NCBI GenBank assembly: GCA_028015205.1 | Contig: CM051517.1 | Span: 44,527,135-44,591,134 of the forward strand | DNA length: 64,000 nucleotides | Direction: 5' to 3' | Origin: Mytilisepta virgata | Lineage: Eukaryota; Mollusca; Bivalvia; Mytilida; Mytilidae | Shown here: positions 36,296-49,101 of the stretch, piece after piece | Numbering within the stretch: the first letter of the stretch is position 1 | Layout: the number at the start of each line of letters is the position of its first letter | Translations under genes and position numbers: made by a program | The notes under the pieces: model-generated | The model's database searches: none | Told to the model about the DNA's origin: nothing | The model's input: the letters and a program-made list of their open reading frames with translations, nothing else

Positions 36296-37000
36296 CTTTA
36301 GTAGTCGTTTTAATACGACCTCACATATAAGACCTGGGGTCGTCGGCGTCCGTAGATATCTCGGTTTCTGCTCATTTACTTTTGTTCTTTTGAAAGTATC
36401 CTTATAATATTTTACCAAAATGGTCCCCTATAAGAAATACAGGTTGGAATTGATTTTTGAAATCTGGCCCCTCCCGTTCTCTGGGGTTGATTAAGTTTTT
36501 TTTATGATTTTGGTACATATATTTTTTAAATTTTTGTCCAATTTTTATGATTTTTTGTTTTTAATGTTCCTTGCTGAAATGGGAAAACTTATTTAAAATC
36601 CACTTTTCACTATCTCTTACCATGTTTTGAGGTATAAGGGACCGAAAAAGGGACACACCTTAATTTTCGAAACTTTTTTATTTCTTTCAGATTTTGGTGA
36701 TTTTATTTTTTAATTGTTCGTCATAGGAAATACAATAAAAGTTACTCAAGCATTTTTTGCAAGACACCTAAAATTTAATGGGTGCTTCCAGGAGCATGTC
36801 TTCTATCTTGGCCAAAAAAGCAATGTGGCTTGACATATATGTAAACTTTTTTTCTGGTTTTGTGGTAGTTGCAATATTTCTGTCTAATATCCAACATTTT
36901 ATTGGGTAAAAAATAATGAATAATGTGTCCACATTTTCTTTAATTCTTTACCTGTCGACATGTTGCGGTCGTATCATGATGCGCTTAGCAAAGCACTTTA
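36296..37000. mobile_element. Hairpin-ended repeat element, family D
   Basis: The left end 'gtcgttttaatacgac' forms a hairpin, followed by 'ggggtcgtcggcgtccgtag'. The right end 'tgttgcggtcgtatcatgat' continues gcgcttagcaaagcacttta, with a GCTT-agca-AAGC stem. It closely parallels family B's right end. The interior is AT-rich and noncoding. Confidence 0.65.
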
Positions 37001-39122
37001 TTTTTTTGCTATTATATGGGTTTTAGATTCTTGTGTTGAAATTATCAGTTTATGAATTTTAAAATTCTGTTAAAAGTAGAGTTTTAACTGGCAAAGTTTA
37101 CACCGTAACTTGATTTTGACCGGCTTAACTTTTTGGTTCATTTATTTATTTATTTATTTGTATTTTGAATGTTTTGGCATAACCTATGAACGTTAATCCA
37201 GAAATACGCATTGTATGCAAGGAATTTGATATCTGAGTTTATTTTGAAGATCGTCACATGGTATCAGTGATAAAGTCACCAAGTTGATATGGATTATAAA
37301 CTAAAAAAGGAATTCCTTATATTGTTTTGGCATTTGAATTAAAGTAAATGATAAATTTATTATTTTTTATTTTATTTTATAAATTTTTGACTAAGTGCTA
37401 ATCGTATATATATTTTATGCAACTGATAACAGGAAAGGTCAACGAATCATTAAACTGCAGTCGAAAGACCTCTGACGATGGGGTTAAACCGGTTTTACAG
37501 GTACCCAAACTCACTATCGTGACCCTCTCATTACCAAAAAGGTTGACCCGTTCTTAGATCTAACCCATTTTGATTCATATCCTCTAAAAAGTGAACTTTC
37601 AAATATTTATAACTGATGCCGAATTTATCAACAAACTGAACTTGATATCTGCATCGAATGCAGTATATAGTTTTCCTGTAAGAAAAATCATTAATAAAAG
37701 TTAGCGAGACAGTTCTAAAACGTAATATTTTAGTTTATCTCTTTATTTTTGACATGTTTGATCTAAATGAAGAGTTAATAACTACAAAGTGTAAAATAAC
37801 ATGAAACATAAATTAATATCTTATAAGTATCTACAATAATTTGTTTTGTAGTATCAGCAAATGATGATAAAAATATATCAGCATGTCAATTGCTTCCTTT
37901 TAGAATGCAACATTTGTTTTCACTATATTCCCCATTTTCTTAGCGTTTTAGGAATAATAAAAATCATTACGTCCCAACTAACCCATCAAGAAGCAATACG
38001 TCACTTCCAATTTTATAGAATCTGAAAATCGAATGGGGTGTGAACTCCAGAGACATGGCAAACTTGTGAAATTAACACCGTTTTCCATTTAACTGCCTAA
38101 CAACTATGCAGAAATAGACCTAATTAGTACAGCTCTAAAAGCCTTTTACGTCTCTATTTCTCATTTGTCAATTCCAGTTAAGGTCCTCTTCATTTTGGAG
38201 AAATTAAAAAGGCCTGGGGTCAACCCTTACCAATTTAAGTAACTTCTTTTTATTATGTTATTCAACGTACTAATCGAATCTTGATGACAAGTTTTAGAAC
38301 GATCACTATAAAATTGTCAAGACATATTTTCTTCGTCTCGTTTTTAAGCAGTTAATAAACAATGAAACCTGACGGAACACATGTCATGTCGGAACCATTT
38401 AACCGGGTTTGATTTGAGTTTCCTTTATTTCTGTCTACGTATTTATTGGATATTCCGAAACTGATGGTCGGTGTTAAATAAACTTGGCAACAGCAGCGGT
38501 TAACCAGGAAATGTCAAAAAGTTAATTTTTAATTCGATATTTAAAGTCTTTCATATAGCTGATATATTATAGATTCCACCAAATTCGTTACAATATTTAT
38601 TCATTTGAGTAGTTAAATTTCCCAAATTTAAGATGCGAGGCTTGATGATCATTTAAGAATTTTGAAATTTAACAATTGAGAAGGGTGTTTTTTTTTCTCT
38701 TTTTCCAATGATAAGAAATTTCCAGACAAATCTGGCCAGAAATCAGTCTTTGGAAAAGGCAGTTTAAATATAAAATTTTGAGAAATTATATATAAGAAAT
38801 ATTGCACAGCGGTTATCTTCGCAACGTATCTGGATCCACGACGGTTGATCACTGAATGAAATCTGTATAAACTGAACTGGATGAATTTTTGAACTGGTGA
38901 TTGAGGTAAAACATGTAAATGTTATTTTTTTTCTATGACTAATAAAAAATCTAACCATGGCAATTTTCATATCAACTAACTTTTTCCCATTCGCTGCCAC
39001 AAATATAATGAAGCTTAATAAACGTTTTGATTTGAGTTTTAAAATGGTGTTAAAGGCTGCAGAATATATATGTATGAGTGACTACTGATTGCAGAGTTTT
39101 AAACATCAGTAGAAGACAGTAT
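37001..39122. other. AT-rich intergenic DNA, no gene seen
   Basis: Contains an (ATTT)n run near 37140. No exon or element boundary recognised. Confidence 0.35.
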
Positions 39123-39266
39123 ACAATTATCACCCTTGTTGGTGTGTGACCCGACGGTTTGTCTCCCAGAGGAAAGTAAGGTCACCCGAGGGCTGGCCCG
39201 AGGCTGACCTTACTTTCCGAGGGGAGACAAACCGTCGGGTCACACACCAACAAGGGTGATAACTGT
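39123..39266. mobile_element. 144 bp foldback MITE with ~60 bp arms
   Basis: The left arm ACAATTATCACCC...'gtgtgacccgacggtttgtc' and the right arm ending 'gggtgataactgt' are nearly perfect inverted copies around a GC-rich centre, 'cccgagggctggcccgagg'. The short repeat TAT lies outside both ends, so a TA-type target is possible. A single strand would fold into one long hairpin. Confidence 0.8.
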
Positions 39267-42200
39267 TATATTATATCGAATATTCAATTTACTATGCGAC
39301 CCAACGATTTTCGGTTGACCCAACGAATGGGCAAATATCACGTGACACTGTTTTAACAAATCAGATTAAAGATTTCTATATGAGTATATAATATTAGAAT
39401 TTATTCTGTAGCACTTCTGTGTATTAATACGGACAAACATTGGATCGACCAGTCATAGCGGTAATTATTTCATGACAACAATTGATCAAAATACCACTGT
39501 GCATTATCTGATAGTCAAATCGCTGAGATTATAACAAAGGCCTGAATAAATACCACAGATGTGGGTGTATTTTTGAATTATACACTCTGACCAAAGAAAT
39601 GATATAGATGAAATGTTGTAAAGCAATTACTGGAAACCGCTAGTAAAAAATCCGTTTAACTCCGCTTTTGAAATGAAAAATCTATTATGCAAAATACTCC
39701 CATTTCTATCAATATATATGAAAAGATTCAATAGATTCAATGCAAATAAAACGTCACAGTTCCTTTGCCAAAAGGGGCAAATAAAGGCTAAATGACGTAA
39801 ATAAAAATCCGAGATTAAAGTTCGAAAATATTACATGGAACCCGACAAGAAAACGAGAGTAACCGGTTCCTCGGTTTTTCTTTTGTATTTTGCATAACCA
39901 CCTTTTATTTTGTGTAAACGACCATATAGTCAAATCTTTTTTGATACAGAATAGAGCATTGGTGTGCAAGGTATATAGGCACGGAAGCACACGCTTCTAT
40001 ATTATTTTGAAGAAAACAAAAGAAACAGATTAGATTAAGGATAAAGAGCTAAAATTCCTTATAAAGGAAGCTATTTAACATTAATTAAACATCCACAATA
40101 CTTTTGAATGAAAGTCGAGGGATAGTATTGTGGTTTTCCTTTTATCCTCCCCGTTGTCATTATACATGGTTAGTGTTTAAAGTTTCAATATATGTCTTCT
40201 CGTGTGAAATAGTATTAGGAAACAAATATTGGAAATCTCGAAAACTGCAGGATCACAGAAACTGAAACTTGATATGATGTATTCTACAGAGAAGACTCCA
40301 GAAACTTGCTTATTTGCCATTAAACCTGTTGGCTGTATGAACCAAAACTCGCTAAACAATGATAAAGACGCCGTAAAGGGGTGCATGTATGCACCCAATA
40401 TCTACTTTTATTTCATCAAACCTATAAACCTGTAAGGTTTTTACAGAGTCCAAATAATGATCCGGCATTACAAAGGTGTTATTCAAAATGTGCCAGTGGT
40501 GAATCAAATTGCCTATTATGATATTACTTTGAGCATATTATATACAAGATGTTCAATTCCTAAAAGAGGCAGCATTTTTTTCTGTTTAATATTATTGCTG
40601 TCTTTAAGAGATAGAAATTATGAACGACAAAACAATGGCAGAATGGAAGAAAGAGTTGAAAAAATCAAACGTGTTTATGTTTTAAATATATATATGTTAC
40701 TGTGTATTGGAATTTGCGTGTAACTCTTGATTCTTTTTCCTTTTTCAGAATGATGTTTAGGCTGAGATTTTACCAACCTGAACAACAAATTGAAAAGCTC
40801 AAACGTAATATCTTATTATAATGTTCTATGTATTGTTTTCCATCATTGTCCTACACAGAATATTTTTTCACTGATCTGTTCATATACTGATTTCATTGTG
40901 GTAAAAACAAGTCGTTAGCCCAATTATAAAGTTCTCCATCCATTCGTTAAATAAAGACTTTTTGCAACTCATCTATCCCAGTGAAACTGAAATCGAGAAT
41001 ACTAAAGATATCAACTTCTTATTTGTATTTACTCTTAAAACATAACAACGAGGCACATTTGAAGACAAGTTAAAGATATACGGCAAACAGAATGACTTGA
41101 ACTTTCTCATGGTTAGTTTCCATTTATATACCAGCATTTCCGGTTCATTGCGCCTTCATTTTAGCCAGCTTATGCGATATTTTGTGGTATTTGTATGTTA
41201 TAATGACTTCCTTAAAAGAAGATTATTACATTTACTGAAGTTATACTTAGCTAGTGTTCTGCCAGGGATAGACGGTTATCATTCTGAAATTTTACGATCA
41301 TCACCAATTGACTGATATTTAAATGGAATCATATTTTAACGATTAGGTGGACTTTCCTCAATGTATTCATGACTACAAAATTGAGACATTCAGTGGTAGT
41401 TCTCAACGAAATCTCAAACCATGAAATGAACATGCAGTCCTATTCACCATGCTGGAGTCTCTTCTTGGAAAATTATACATAATTAAAAGTCCACAATTCA
41501 AAACTGTTTTGATATATATATGTTGTTCAAGTTACAAGAGATGCGTGACCGATGGACGGGACAGCGAACAATGAAGATATTATTCAAATTTCTTTGAAAG
41601 GAATAAAAATTAATTCACCAACTCCACTGCTTTCATTTTAAACTTACTTCAGTATTACAGTGTTTGTGATTTTTTTCGAACAGCTAATACTTAAGCACAT
41701 ATACATGTATTGTAAACTAAAAAAATGGTACTGCCGAGAACCAAAAGGACGATATAAAATCATTTGTAAATCTAGTGTATCTGTAAAAAGTCCGAAAGCA
41801 TATATAGCATTACTTTTATGTAAAGAATACATTAATTACATGTATATGATACTTGCATATTTTGTATGACCTACAACTTGCACCGTTAATGGTTTACTAC
41901 CTCTTTAGTTTTCTTTGATCAAATCGGCTCATATTTCGGAAATACCAAGACATATTCCGAACTGTCATGTGAATACTCATAAAACACTCTCAATATATAT
42001 TTTCTGATGAACTGCCTGTTACCCAATATCTCATTATTCATTTCATTAGCGTTCATCTTACAATTTTTCTGCTAATAATATGAAAATTATACGTTATTTA
42101 CCAGTATTAATCCTGTTGTGCAAATATGGGCGTTGAATAAAATGACAATACGTCTAATTTTCAATTATCTGATCATTCTAAAATAAGTTTAGCCTACCAT

Positions 42201-42872
42201 CTCGGTCAAATATCAATTAATGGTTATCATTAAGCTCTGCCGGTCCACCTGGCCTGTAATTACGCCACAGCAATGTAGCGTGGCCCACGTCTTTGTAGCA
42301 CTGAGCAGTAGTGTTCATTTATGTTTAAACGGTGTGAGTTTTAATTCGTTAAACATAGGGCGGTCCATCAATTTGACATGCGAAGGAACTTGACAATAGA
42401 GAAAAATAAATTTCCTTTTAAGAAATAACTAAATTAGTATCGCTTTGATAATTGAAACGTGTACTTAAAACATGGTGTCCCACTAAATTACCCAAAATGA
42501 ATTTAAAATTGAGTTTACATGTCTCTTGGGATAATGACATAACTTCTGCTTTTAGTTAATTGTGGTGTTGTTGGTTGACAACAATATATGTTGACACGTG
42601 GGGGAAACCGTTAGCAAGATGGTTTGAGGTTTAGTGCCCTAAGATAAAAATGATCCTATGATGTATACTGTAAAAATAAAATTGTGGAGTATCCCATCAG
42701 TGTTTTTAGCACTGCTGGTATTCTTTGATAATGTACGTCATTTCAACAGTAATAACGTCTAAGAAGAGACCAGTAATCTATTGATTTATCATACTAATCT
42801 TTACCTGGTTGCTATAGTAGGCTCAACCCAAGAGAGCAACAGGTTAGAAAATCACATTGCACCATTTGCTAG
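39267..42872. other. Gene-poor intergenic DNA
   Basis: Several 60-90 residue open frames occur here, but none shows a family motif, splice context or coding-like composition. A GC-richer patch at ~42235-42345 ('ttacgccacagcaatgtagc') stands out without an explanation. Confidence 0.35.
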
Positions 42873-43130
42873 TTAACGGAGCAGGACATGCTTACCCTTC
42901 CGGAGCACCTGATATCACTCCTGGTTTTTAATGGGAGTTCACATTGCTAGTGCTTTAATTTCTGTGCTGTCTTGTTTAGTTTGTTATAGGTTTTTTTGTT
43001 CTTTTAGTAATATATGTATGCTTGTGGCGTTCGTTTGTTGTGTTCCATTCTCCTGACTTCGTGTTTTCCTTGGACTTCGAATTTTTGGACTTTTCCCACT
43101 CTTATGTAGCTTCGGATTTCTTTTCGATAT
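42873..43130 (+). repeat. Dispersed repeat: tail sequence of a Penelope-like element
   Basis: 'acggagcaggacatgcttac', 'attgctagtgctttaatttc', 'tgtgttccattctcctgact' and 'ttggacttttcccactc' match in order the sequence at 56268-56535, which follows a Penelope-like reverse transcriptase. Here only the tail is present. Confidence 0.75.
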
Positions 43131-44827
43131 CTAGAATATATGACAAAGTTTGTTTGCAAAAACTATAATCAAGAATATCATGTTCCTCTTTAAAATTAAC
43201 ATGTCACAAACTAATAAATCCATACAATAATTTATATCAACAGATGTCACTGTTAAGACACTGTAGACCCAGTTACTCTTATAGAGCCGCAGGTCATGTG
43301 CATTATCTATAACATAACTTATTGATGAGCTTGATTACGGTATAAATCCCGAGAATCACCGAACGGTACATTCAATCAGGAATTTGCGAAATATATAAAT
43401 AATAAATATTTCATTTACCCCAGAATGACACAACATATTAAACGGGTAAAAGTTAAATGTAGTATTTCATTATCTTAATTTATATTAAAGATTCTTGACA
43501 ATCACAAGACCGTTTTAAAATTCTTTGTCAAAAAATATTCTTCCTCTTTGCTGGATTTCAAAACTATACAAAAATACAATCACTCATAGTTAAAAAAATA
43601 ATATTACAGTAAGATTTTGATCTTTATTAACCTGTTGCAGTATAAACACATTTGTCTTCTGTAAATTTTAAACTATAATACAATTTTCTCAACTGAATAA
43701 ATAAAAAATGTAGATGGGAATAAATTTTAAGATTTTGGTAGCGAAACAATTAACATACATCGTGAAAGCCCATCAACATAAAAAGCAAGAAACTAGCCCA
43801 TTATATAGATGAGTTTTTGTAGTTACGTATAAAATTAAGAATGCTGCCAATATTAGCAACTCAGTCATCTATTAGCATTCAACTGAACTTCAATTTGAAA
43901 ATATATAGTACAAATATATTCATATTTGGATTTACATGTATTTCTGCGATTAAGCGATGACTTTTCTTATTGTTATTTTCCCTTTCTGGCCGTTAATATA
44001 TAAGCCCTGCGTATGGCACCTATACATCCGAGCAGGAACTGTATATGATAGTATTATATGATCCATGATCCGAGCTGATCTAATATTCGAGGATATGTGT
44101 CAGTTACTATGGCTGCAGACACAAAAACTGATTAATAATGTTCTAATCAAGTTTTAACCTGTTCATGATCTGACGACTTGGATCCAATATTAGCTGATAC
44201 AATTTTATATTTCTATTTTTATTAAAGTATCCTTGTTTCTTTTTACACGTCAAATAAAGTTTGTGTGAAAATTTTCGCGCTGTATTATCAATAACTGCTT
44301 TATTTCTCTTATATGTATGTTATTTGTGTTCGTGTTAATTGTTATTATTGTTGTATAATAAAGTATTTCAATGTATTTCAATAAAGTATTTCTATATCTG
44401 TACATGATAATGACAAGAATATCAATATCAATTTCACACTTGGGTAAACAAAGGAGATGCATAAAATAGTTTTGTTTTTTTATTTTAAAAAACAATTATA
44501 CACAAAACAGTATTAAAAACAAGTATTATACAAAATGTTTTTGACCCAAACGCAAACAAACAGATCGTCATGACGAAGATACCTCACACTGGTGTATGTT
44601 AATTTGTATGTATATACACGCACACGTGACCGGTATGTCACTAGAAATTTCCCGTACTTGAACAAACTTCAGTAACTCGGACAAATGTCGACGATCCCGG
44701 AGGTTCTATTGTATTGTCATTTACTGCTTTGTGACTTTGTTTGACAGTTCAACGGGTGCTGAATACGGAGTAGGAACTGTTTACGCTTCCGAAACCTTGC
44801 ATTTGTTCATGATTTAACACTTTTTTG
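43131..44827. other. AT-rich intergenic DNA, no gene seen
   Basis: Nothing recognised beyond short AT-rich direct repeats near 44365-44395 ('aataaagtatttc'). Confidence 0.35.
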
Positions 44828-44836
44828 GGTTGGTAT

Positions 44837-45388
44837 CATCGTCGGAAACCCACGGCCGGTCGCGCTTACGCTTTGCTTCCACTTACCGACCGTGGGTCAA
44901 TTCATTCAGTTTTTCTCGTTTTTTCTCGTTTTCATGAATATTTATGATTCAAATTGACCATTGAATTTACTGCTAACAATAATGGAATCCTCCACTTTGG
45001 AGATTTTTAACAATAGTGACGTTCTCCATTTCGGAGATTAAAAAAATCTTTGGAGAGTAAAACGGTGCCACTTGCGTAATACAGTTGATGAATTTTGTTG
45101 TCTGGTGATTTTTTCATGTGGTCAGTAATGCATTCTCTTTGAAAGTATAAAAACTTGTTTATTTTGTTTGAAAACTATATCGAAAATACTGGAATTGCGT
45201 ACTGGCGATGGTCCAAAACTCTTCTTTTAATTGTCACTTGATTGGCTGTATTCCCATTACAGAATCGCAAGGAAACCAATCAAAATGGTTCATGAATATA
45301 TTCATGAGAACGAGAAAAAATGAATTGACCCACGGTCGGTAAGTGGAGGCAGAGCGTAAGCGCGACCGGCCGTGGGTTTCCGATGATG
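44837..45388. mobile_element. 552 bp Mutator-like foldback MITE with perfect 9-bp target duplication
   Basis: Inverted arms of ~110-125 bp start 'catcgtcggaaacccacggc' and carry 'gctttgcttccacttaccga' and 'gggtcaattcatt'. The flanks are GGTTGGTAT at 44828-44836 and 45389-45397, a perfect 9-bp duplication. Long TIRs with 9-bp duplications are characteristic of the Mutator superfamily. The centre (~45000-45260) has no coding frame. Confidence 0.85.
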
Positions 45389-45637
45389 GGTTGGTATTAG
45401 AGTTTACCATTAGGCTATACAGATATATATATTTAAATCGAATATAGTCCTAAACTCGGGGAAACTCAATTTTTTAAGGAAAGCTAGAGAATGTAAAACA
45501 AGAGGTGTATGAAAACAACTACCAAAAGAAGAAGTAAACTTTGTAACGTGAGTTAAGATTGGCCAAAATATTTGTTTTCCCTATAACACATGATGGTAGC
45601 CTCCAACTAAGAATTAAAAGTTTTTATTGAACTCGCC

Positions 45638-46296
45638 TATGGTGGCCTAATTCTGTCATCGAGATAAACTGGAGTCGAGATGATTTATTATGGAAAGTCG
45701 ATATAACATGATGATTTTGTTGACTTAAATGAATTTCTATCTCGACAGTTCATAAAACTCAAGATAATTCACTCGACTGGTCCAAATAATTATCGTATTA
45801 AAATTACTTTTGTAAGGCCAATATCCATTCGTGTCATCGGCAAAACTCATGGTCGTGACAACATTATGGTAAATTTTACGAATATGACGATTTTTACGTG
45901 TTTTAACGCAAAATTTCACGAAAATTCGATGTATAGTATCTTAATTATTCCTAAAACTTGGTGTGACCATTCGAGATAACTATAGTTGTGATGATATATG
46001 TTTCGAATTTTCGTGTAAATTTGCGTTAAAGTCGTCATATTTGTATATTTACCATGATTTTATCACGACCATGGGATTTGCTGATGACACGAATGGGCAT
46101 TAGCCTTTCAAAAGTCATGATAACGCGATAATTATTTGGACCAGTCGAGTAAATTATCTCGATAATTTTTAAAAGGTTCCATGAATTGTCGAGATATAAA
46201 TTCGTTTAAGTCGATAAAATGCCCATTTAATGTCGAATTTCCATGATGAATTATTTCGATTCCCATTTATCTCGATGACAGAAAAAAGCCACCATA
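45638..46296. mobile_element. 659 bp near-complete palindrome (foldback element)
   Basis: The ends are 'tatggtggcctaattctgtc' with atcgagataaa on the left and 'tttatctcgatgacag' with aaaaaagccaccata on the right. Arms of ~300 bp can be followed inward, including 'gactggtccaaataattat' against 'ataattatttggaccagtc' and 'acgcaaaatttcacgaaaat' against 'ttcgtgtaaatttgcgtt'. Only about 20 central bases remain unpaired near 45960. Substitutions and small indels show some age. Confidence 0.8.
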
Positions 46297-49101
46297 CCCA
46301 CCCTAAAAATATACTTAAATAAAATATATATATACGTTAATACATGCAATGAGCAGCTACAAGGTGCATTCTTTAGTCTATTCATTGTCAATGCATTGTT
46401 GCAGTTGTTTCTTGCCCATAGCTACATTATTTTTATCTCAGATAATACATGTATTCTTGAATGTAACATTTTATCCGGAAATTCAATCTTTATCTAATAT
46501 TATTGAAATTCTTAAGAAACGTCAAAAGGACAAAAGTCTAGTGTCTCATCTCATTATCAAGAAGAAACTTATTTAAATTATTCAGTGTATGCTATACCTA
46601 ACAAGTGCAGTCCAATATATAAACATTTAGACCTATCTAATTTACAGTGATATAGTACAAAAATGTGATGGCTATGAATACTAATGGTGACAATTATGAC
46701 ACTTCCTTATAGTATATTGTTTGATATATAAAAATGTGTTAAGGTTATTAGGACATAAACAAATAAAAACATATTTGAATATTTTTTTTTCTTGTGACAT
46801 ACAACGTAATACATCAATTTTCAACGTGAACATAAAGGGTTATGGATCTCTGTGCAGTATTATCATCTGATGACACGTGTATTAATTTCTAACCAGAAAA
46901 CGAGTGAAATTGATTTTAAATACAAAAAGTATCTTCAAAATGTTTTAATGTATAATTTTAAAAGTTATGTTAAACTCTTTATTTTTGTGGAAGTACGGTT
47001 ATGTTTAATTGAGTTATAGGATATGTCTAAGCATATCTCACCATCACTGTAATAAACTTTTTATTAATTAAGCAATTAGTTTTTTCAAAAATACAATCAA
47101 GAGTCCTAGTAATAAGCTTTAAATTGAATTTCTGGTAAAATATTGATATTAACGTACAACTGTTTCTATGGTTATATAAATAAATAATAAAACATGCTTT
47201 CAATGTAAATTTATCTCAAATACTATTGTAAAATTTAATTTATTATTTAAAAGATCTGGGAAATATAATCTTAGAAACATGTTTCGTCAGGGCTTTTAAA
47301 ACATGTTCAATTTACACTTGCGTTTATGACAATATTTATACCCAAATACAAATTATTGACACTTCATAAATTATTATAACAAGAAAAATAAATGGAAATG
47401 GTGAGCTATCAAAAGGGGCGTAAAACGACTAAAATGTATGAAATACACAAGTCGAACAAAACCAAATATAAAATCGTTAAAAAAAAAAACAACAAACTAA
47501 AAAGTTAAAAATAAATTATTATGGTTTATTTCAAGTTATCTCCCTTAGGTTACACCGTAGAGGATCGTTGGCGGTAATTCTACGCGATGACTCTTTTTAA
47601 TTGCTGAATATGTACATTTTTATCAGATGATTAAAGTTAAAAAATTAAGTTCGATGAACATATTTTATACATCAATCGGTTACATATTCTTTCACTTTAT
47701 GTACCATTGATTACTTATGTAATTATGCATAGTCACCCGAGCCAGGATATTTTAAATTATTGCATTCGTGAATTTGACAAGCATTGTAAACATTGTGTAC
47801 ATGTATTGCTTCATTAAACATCTTAAGTGACCAATTTTGCTGCATTTTATATGCATACATGTATTTTGACAATAAACAATCCGTAATACATTTTTATGCA
47901 CTATACGAATGTCTCTTCAATAGTGAAATATAAAAAGCCCAAATTCTAGAGAGCAAATTCATATACCAAGAAAACCATCTGCAAAGCTACCTGTTAGGAA
48001 AATGCCCGTTTGTGTAGAAGATTTTCTGGTTTTATACCAGTCCTAGATTAACTAGAAATTGCAACATATCCTCGTGTATTTACTGTATATTATCACAAGA
48101 CCTTGTGACTAGATATCACCAAAAACTTAGTTGTTGTCCATATATTGACAGCTCTTTAGTTAAAGCCACTGAATAAATAATCAAGAATGACCCATTATTG
48201 TTTATTTAAACGTATCATCTAATGGTAAATACCTCTGTATATGACAGGTCTTCCTTATTAGCTTATTAAGGTATTGATATATATGTTCTAAATATCGTCC
48301 CACGCAGTGTAGGACACATATTAAACACGTTACTGACATGTTATGACACACAGAAACCAAAGGCAAGACAGTGCAGTATATATTGATATATATTAATAAT
48401 CAGAATTATTGTCATAAATTAGTTCGTTTTGTGATTTATTAACTCAAAGCAGACGGATTTATTGACAAAATAAACCATGTGTTGTAGATCGTCATAGCTT
48501 ACAGAGTAACGCCTCTGGTGTTATGAAGTAAAACTAATATTTTGGCAGTTGGAATAGGCCATTATCATCATATAATTGATGTATTAATTAAGCATTATAT
48601 GAAGAATGAGGACTTTACAGCTGAACACTCGATGTGTGAAGAGGAAGTGTTTCTGATAATTGGCAAAAACCAAGAAACATTAAACGAAATACTAGTAAAT
48701 AAATAACTTCTTAGATTTATACATATAAACCCTCAATATAATGAAAACTGTAAATTAATAAGTTATATATAGTAAAGAATAATTATTGCAGAGTGTGCTT
48801 CAGATATGAATACCAATTATGAATAAAACACTGTACAGGCAAGTTCACACGTACATGTGTGGAAATGAACAAACTTCTGTTTAGGATTCAAAAGTTGGTT
48901 TGCAATTGATGTAATCGGCACTGTAAACCTATAAAGATCTGTGTTATCATCTGAGCTTATTAATAAGCTGTAGTAAGATTAGACTCGGATAATTTAACGA
49001 TAAAACAAATCCTTCCTTGTTAATTACATTGCACATTCTCTGCATGCTTTAAAATGAAATACTGCCCACTGAAATTGAATAAATTGTTTTCCTTTGCGAA
49101 T
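46297..49101. other. AT-rich intergenic DNA, no gene seen
   Basis: No exon, RNA gene or structured repeat recognised. Confidence 0.35.

Noticed and set aside
42235..42345. GC-richer patch with a palindrome-like phrase
   Set aside because: It could be a regulatory element, but no specific structure or family could be supported.
46069..46110. CTGATGA followed by CGAA, as a second hammerhead candidate
   Set aside because: The required stems and cleavage triplet are not present; it is part of the large palindrome.
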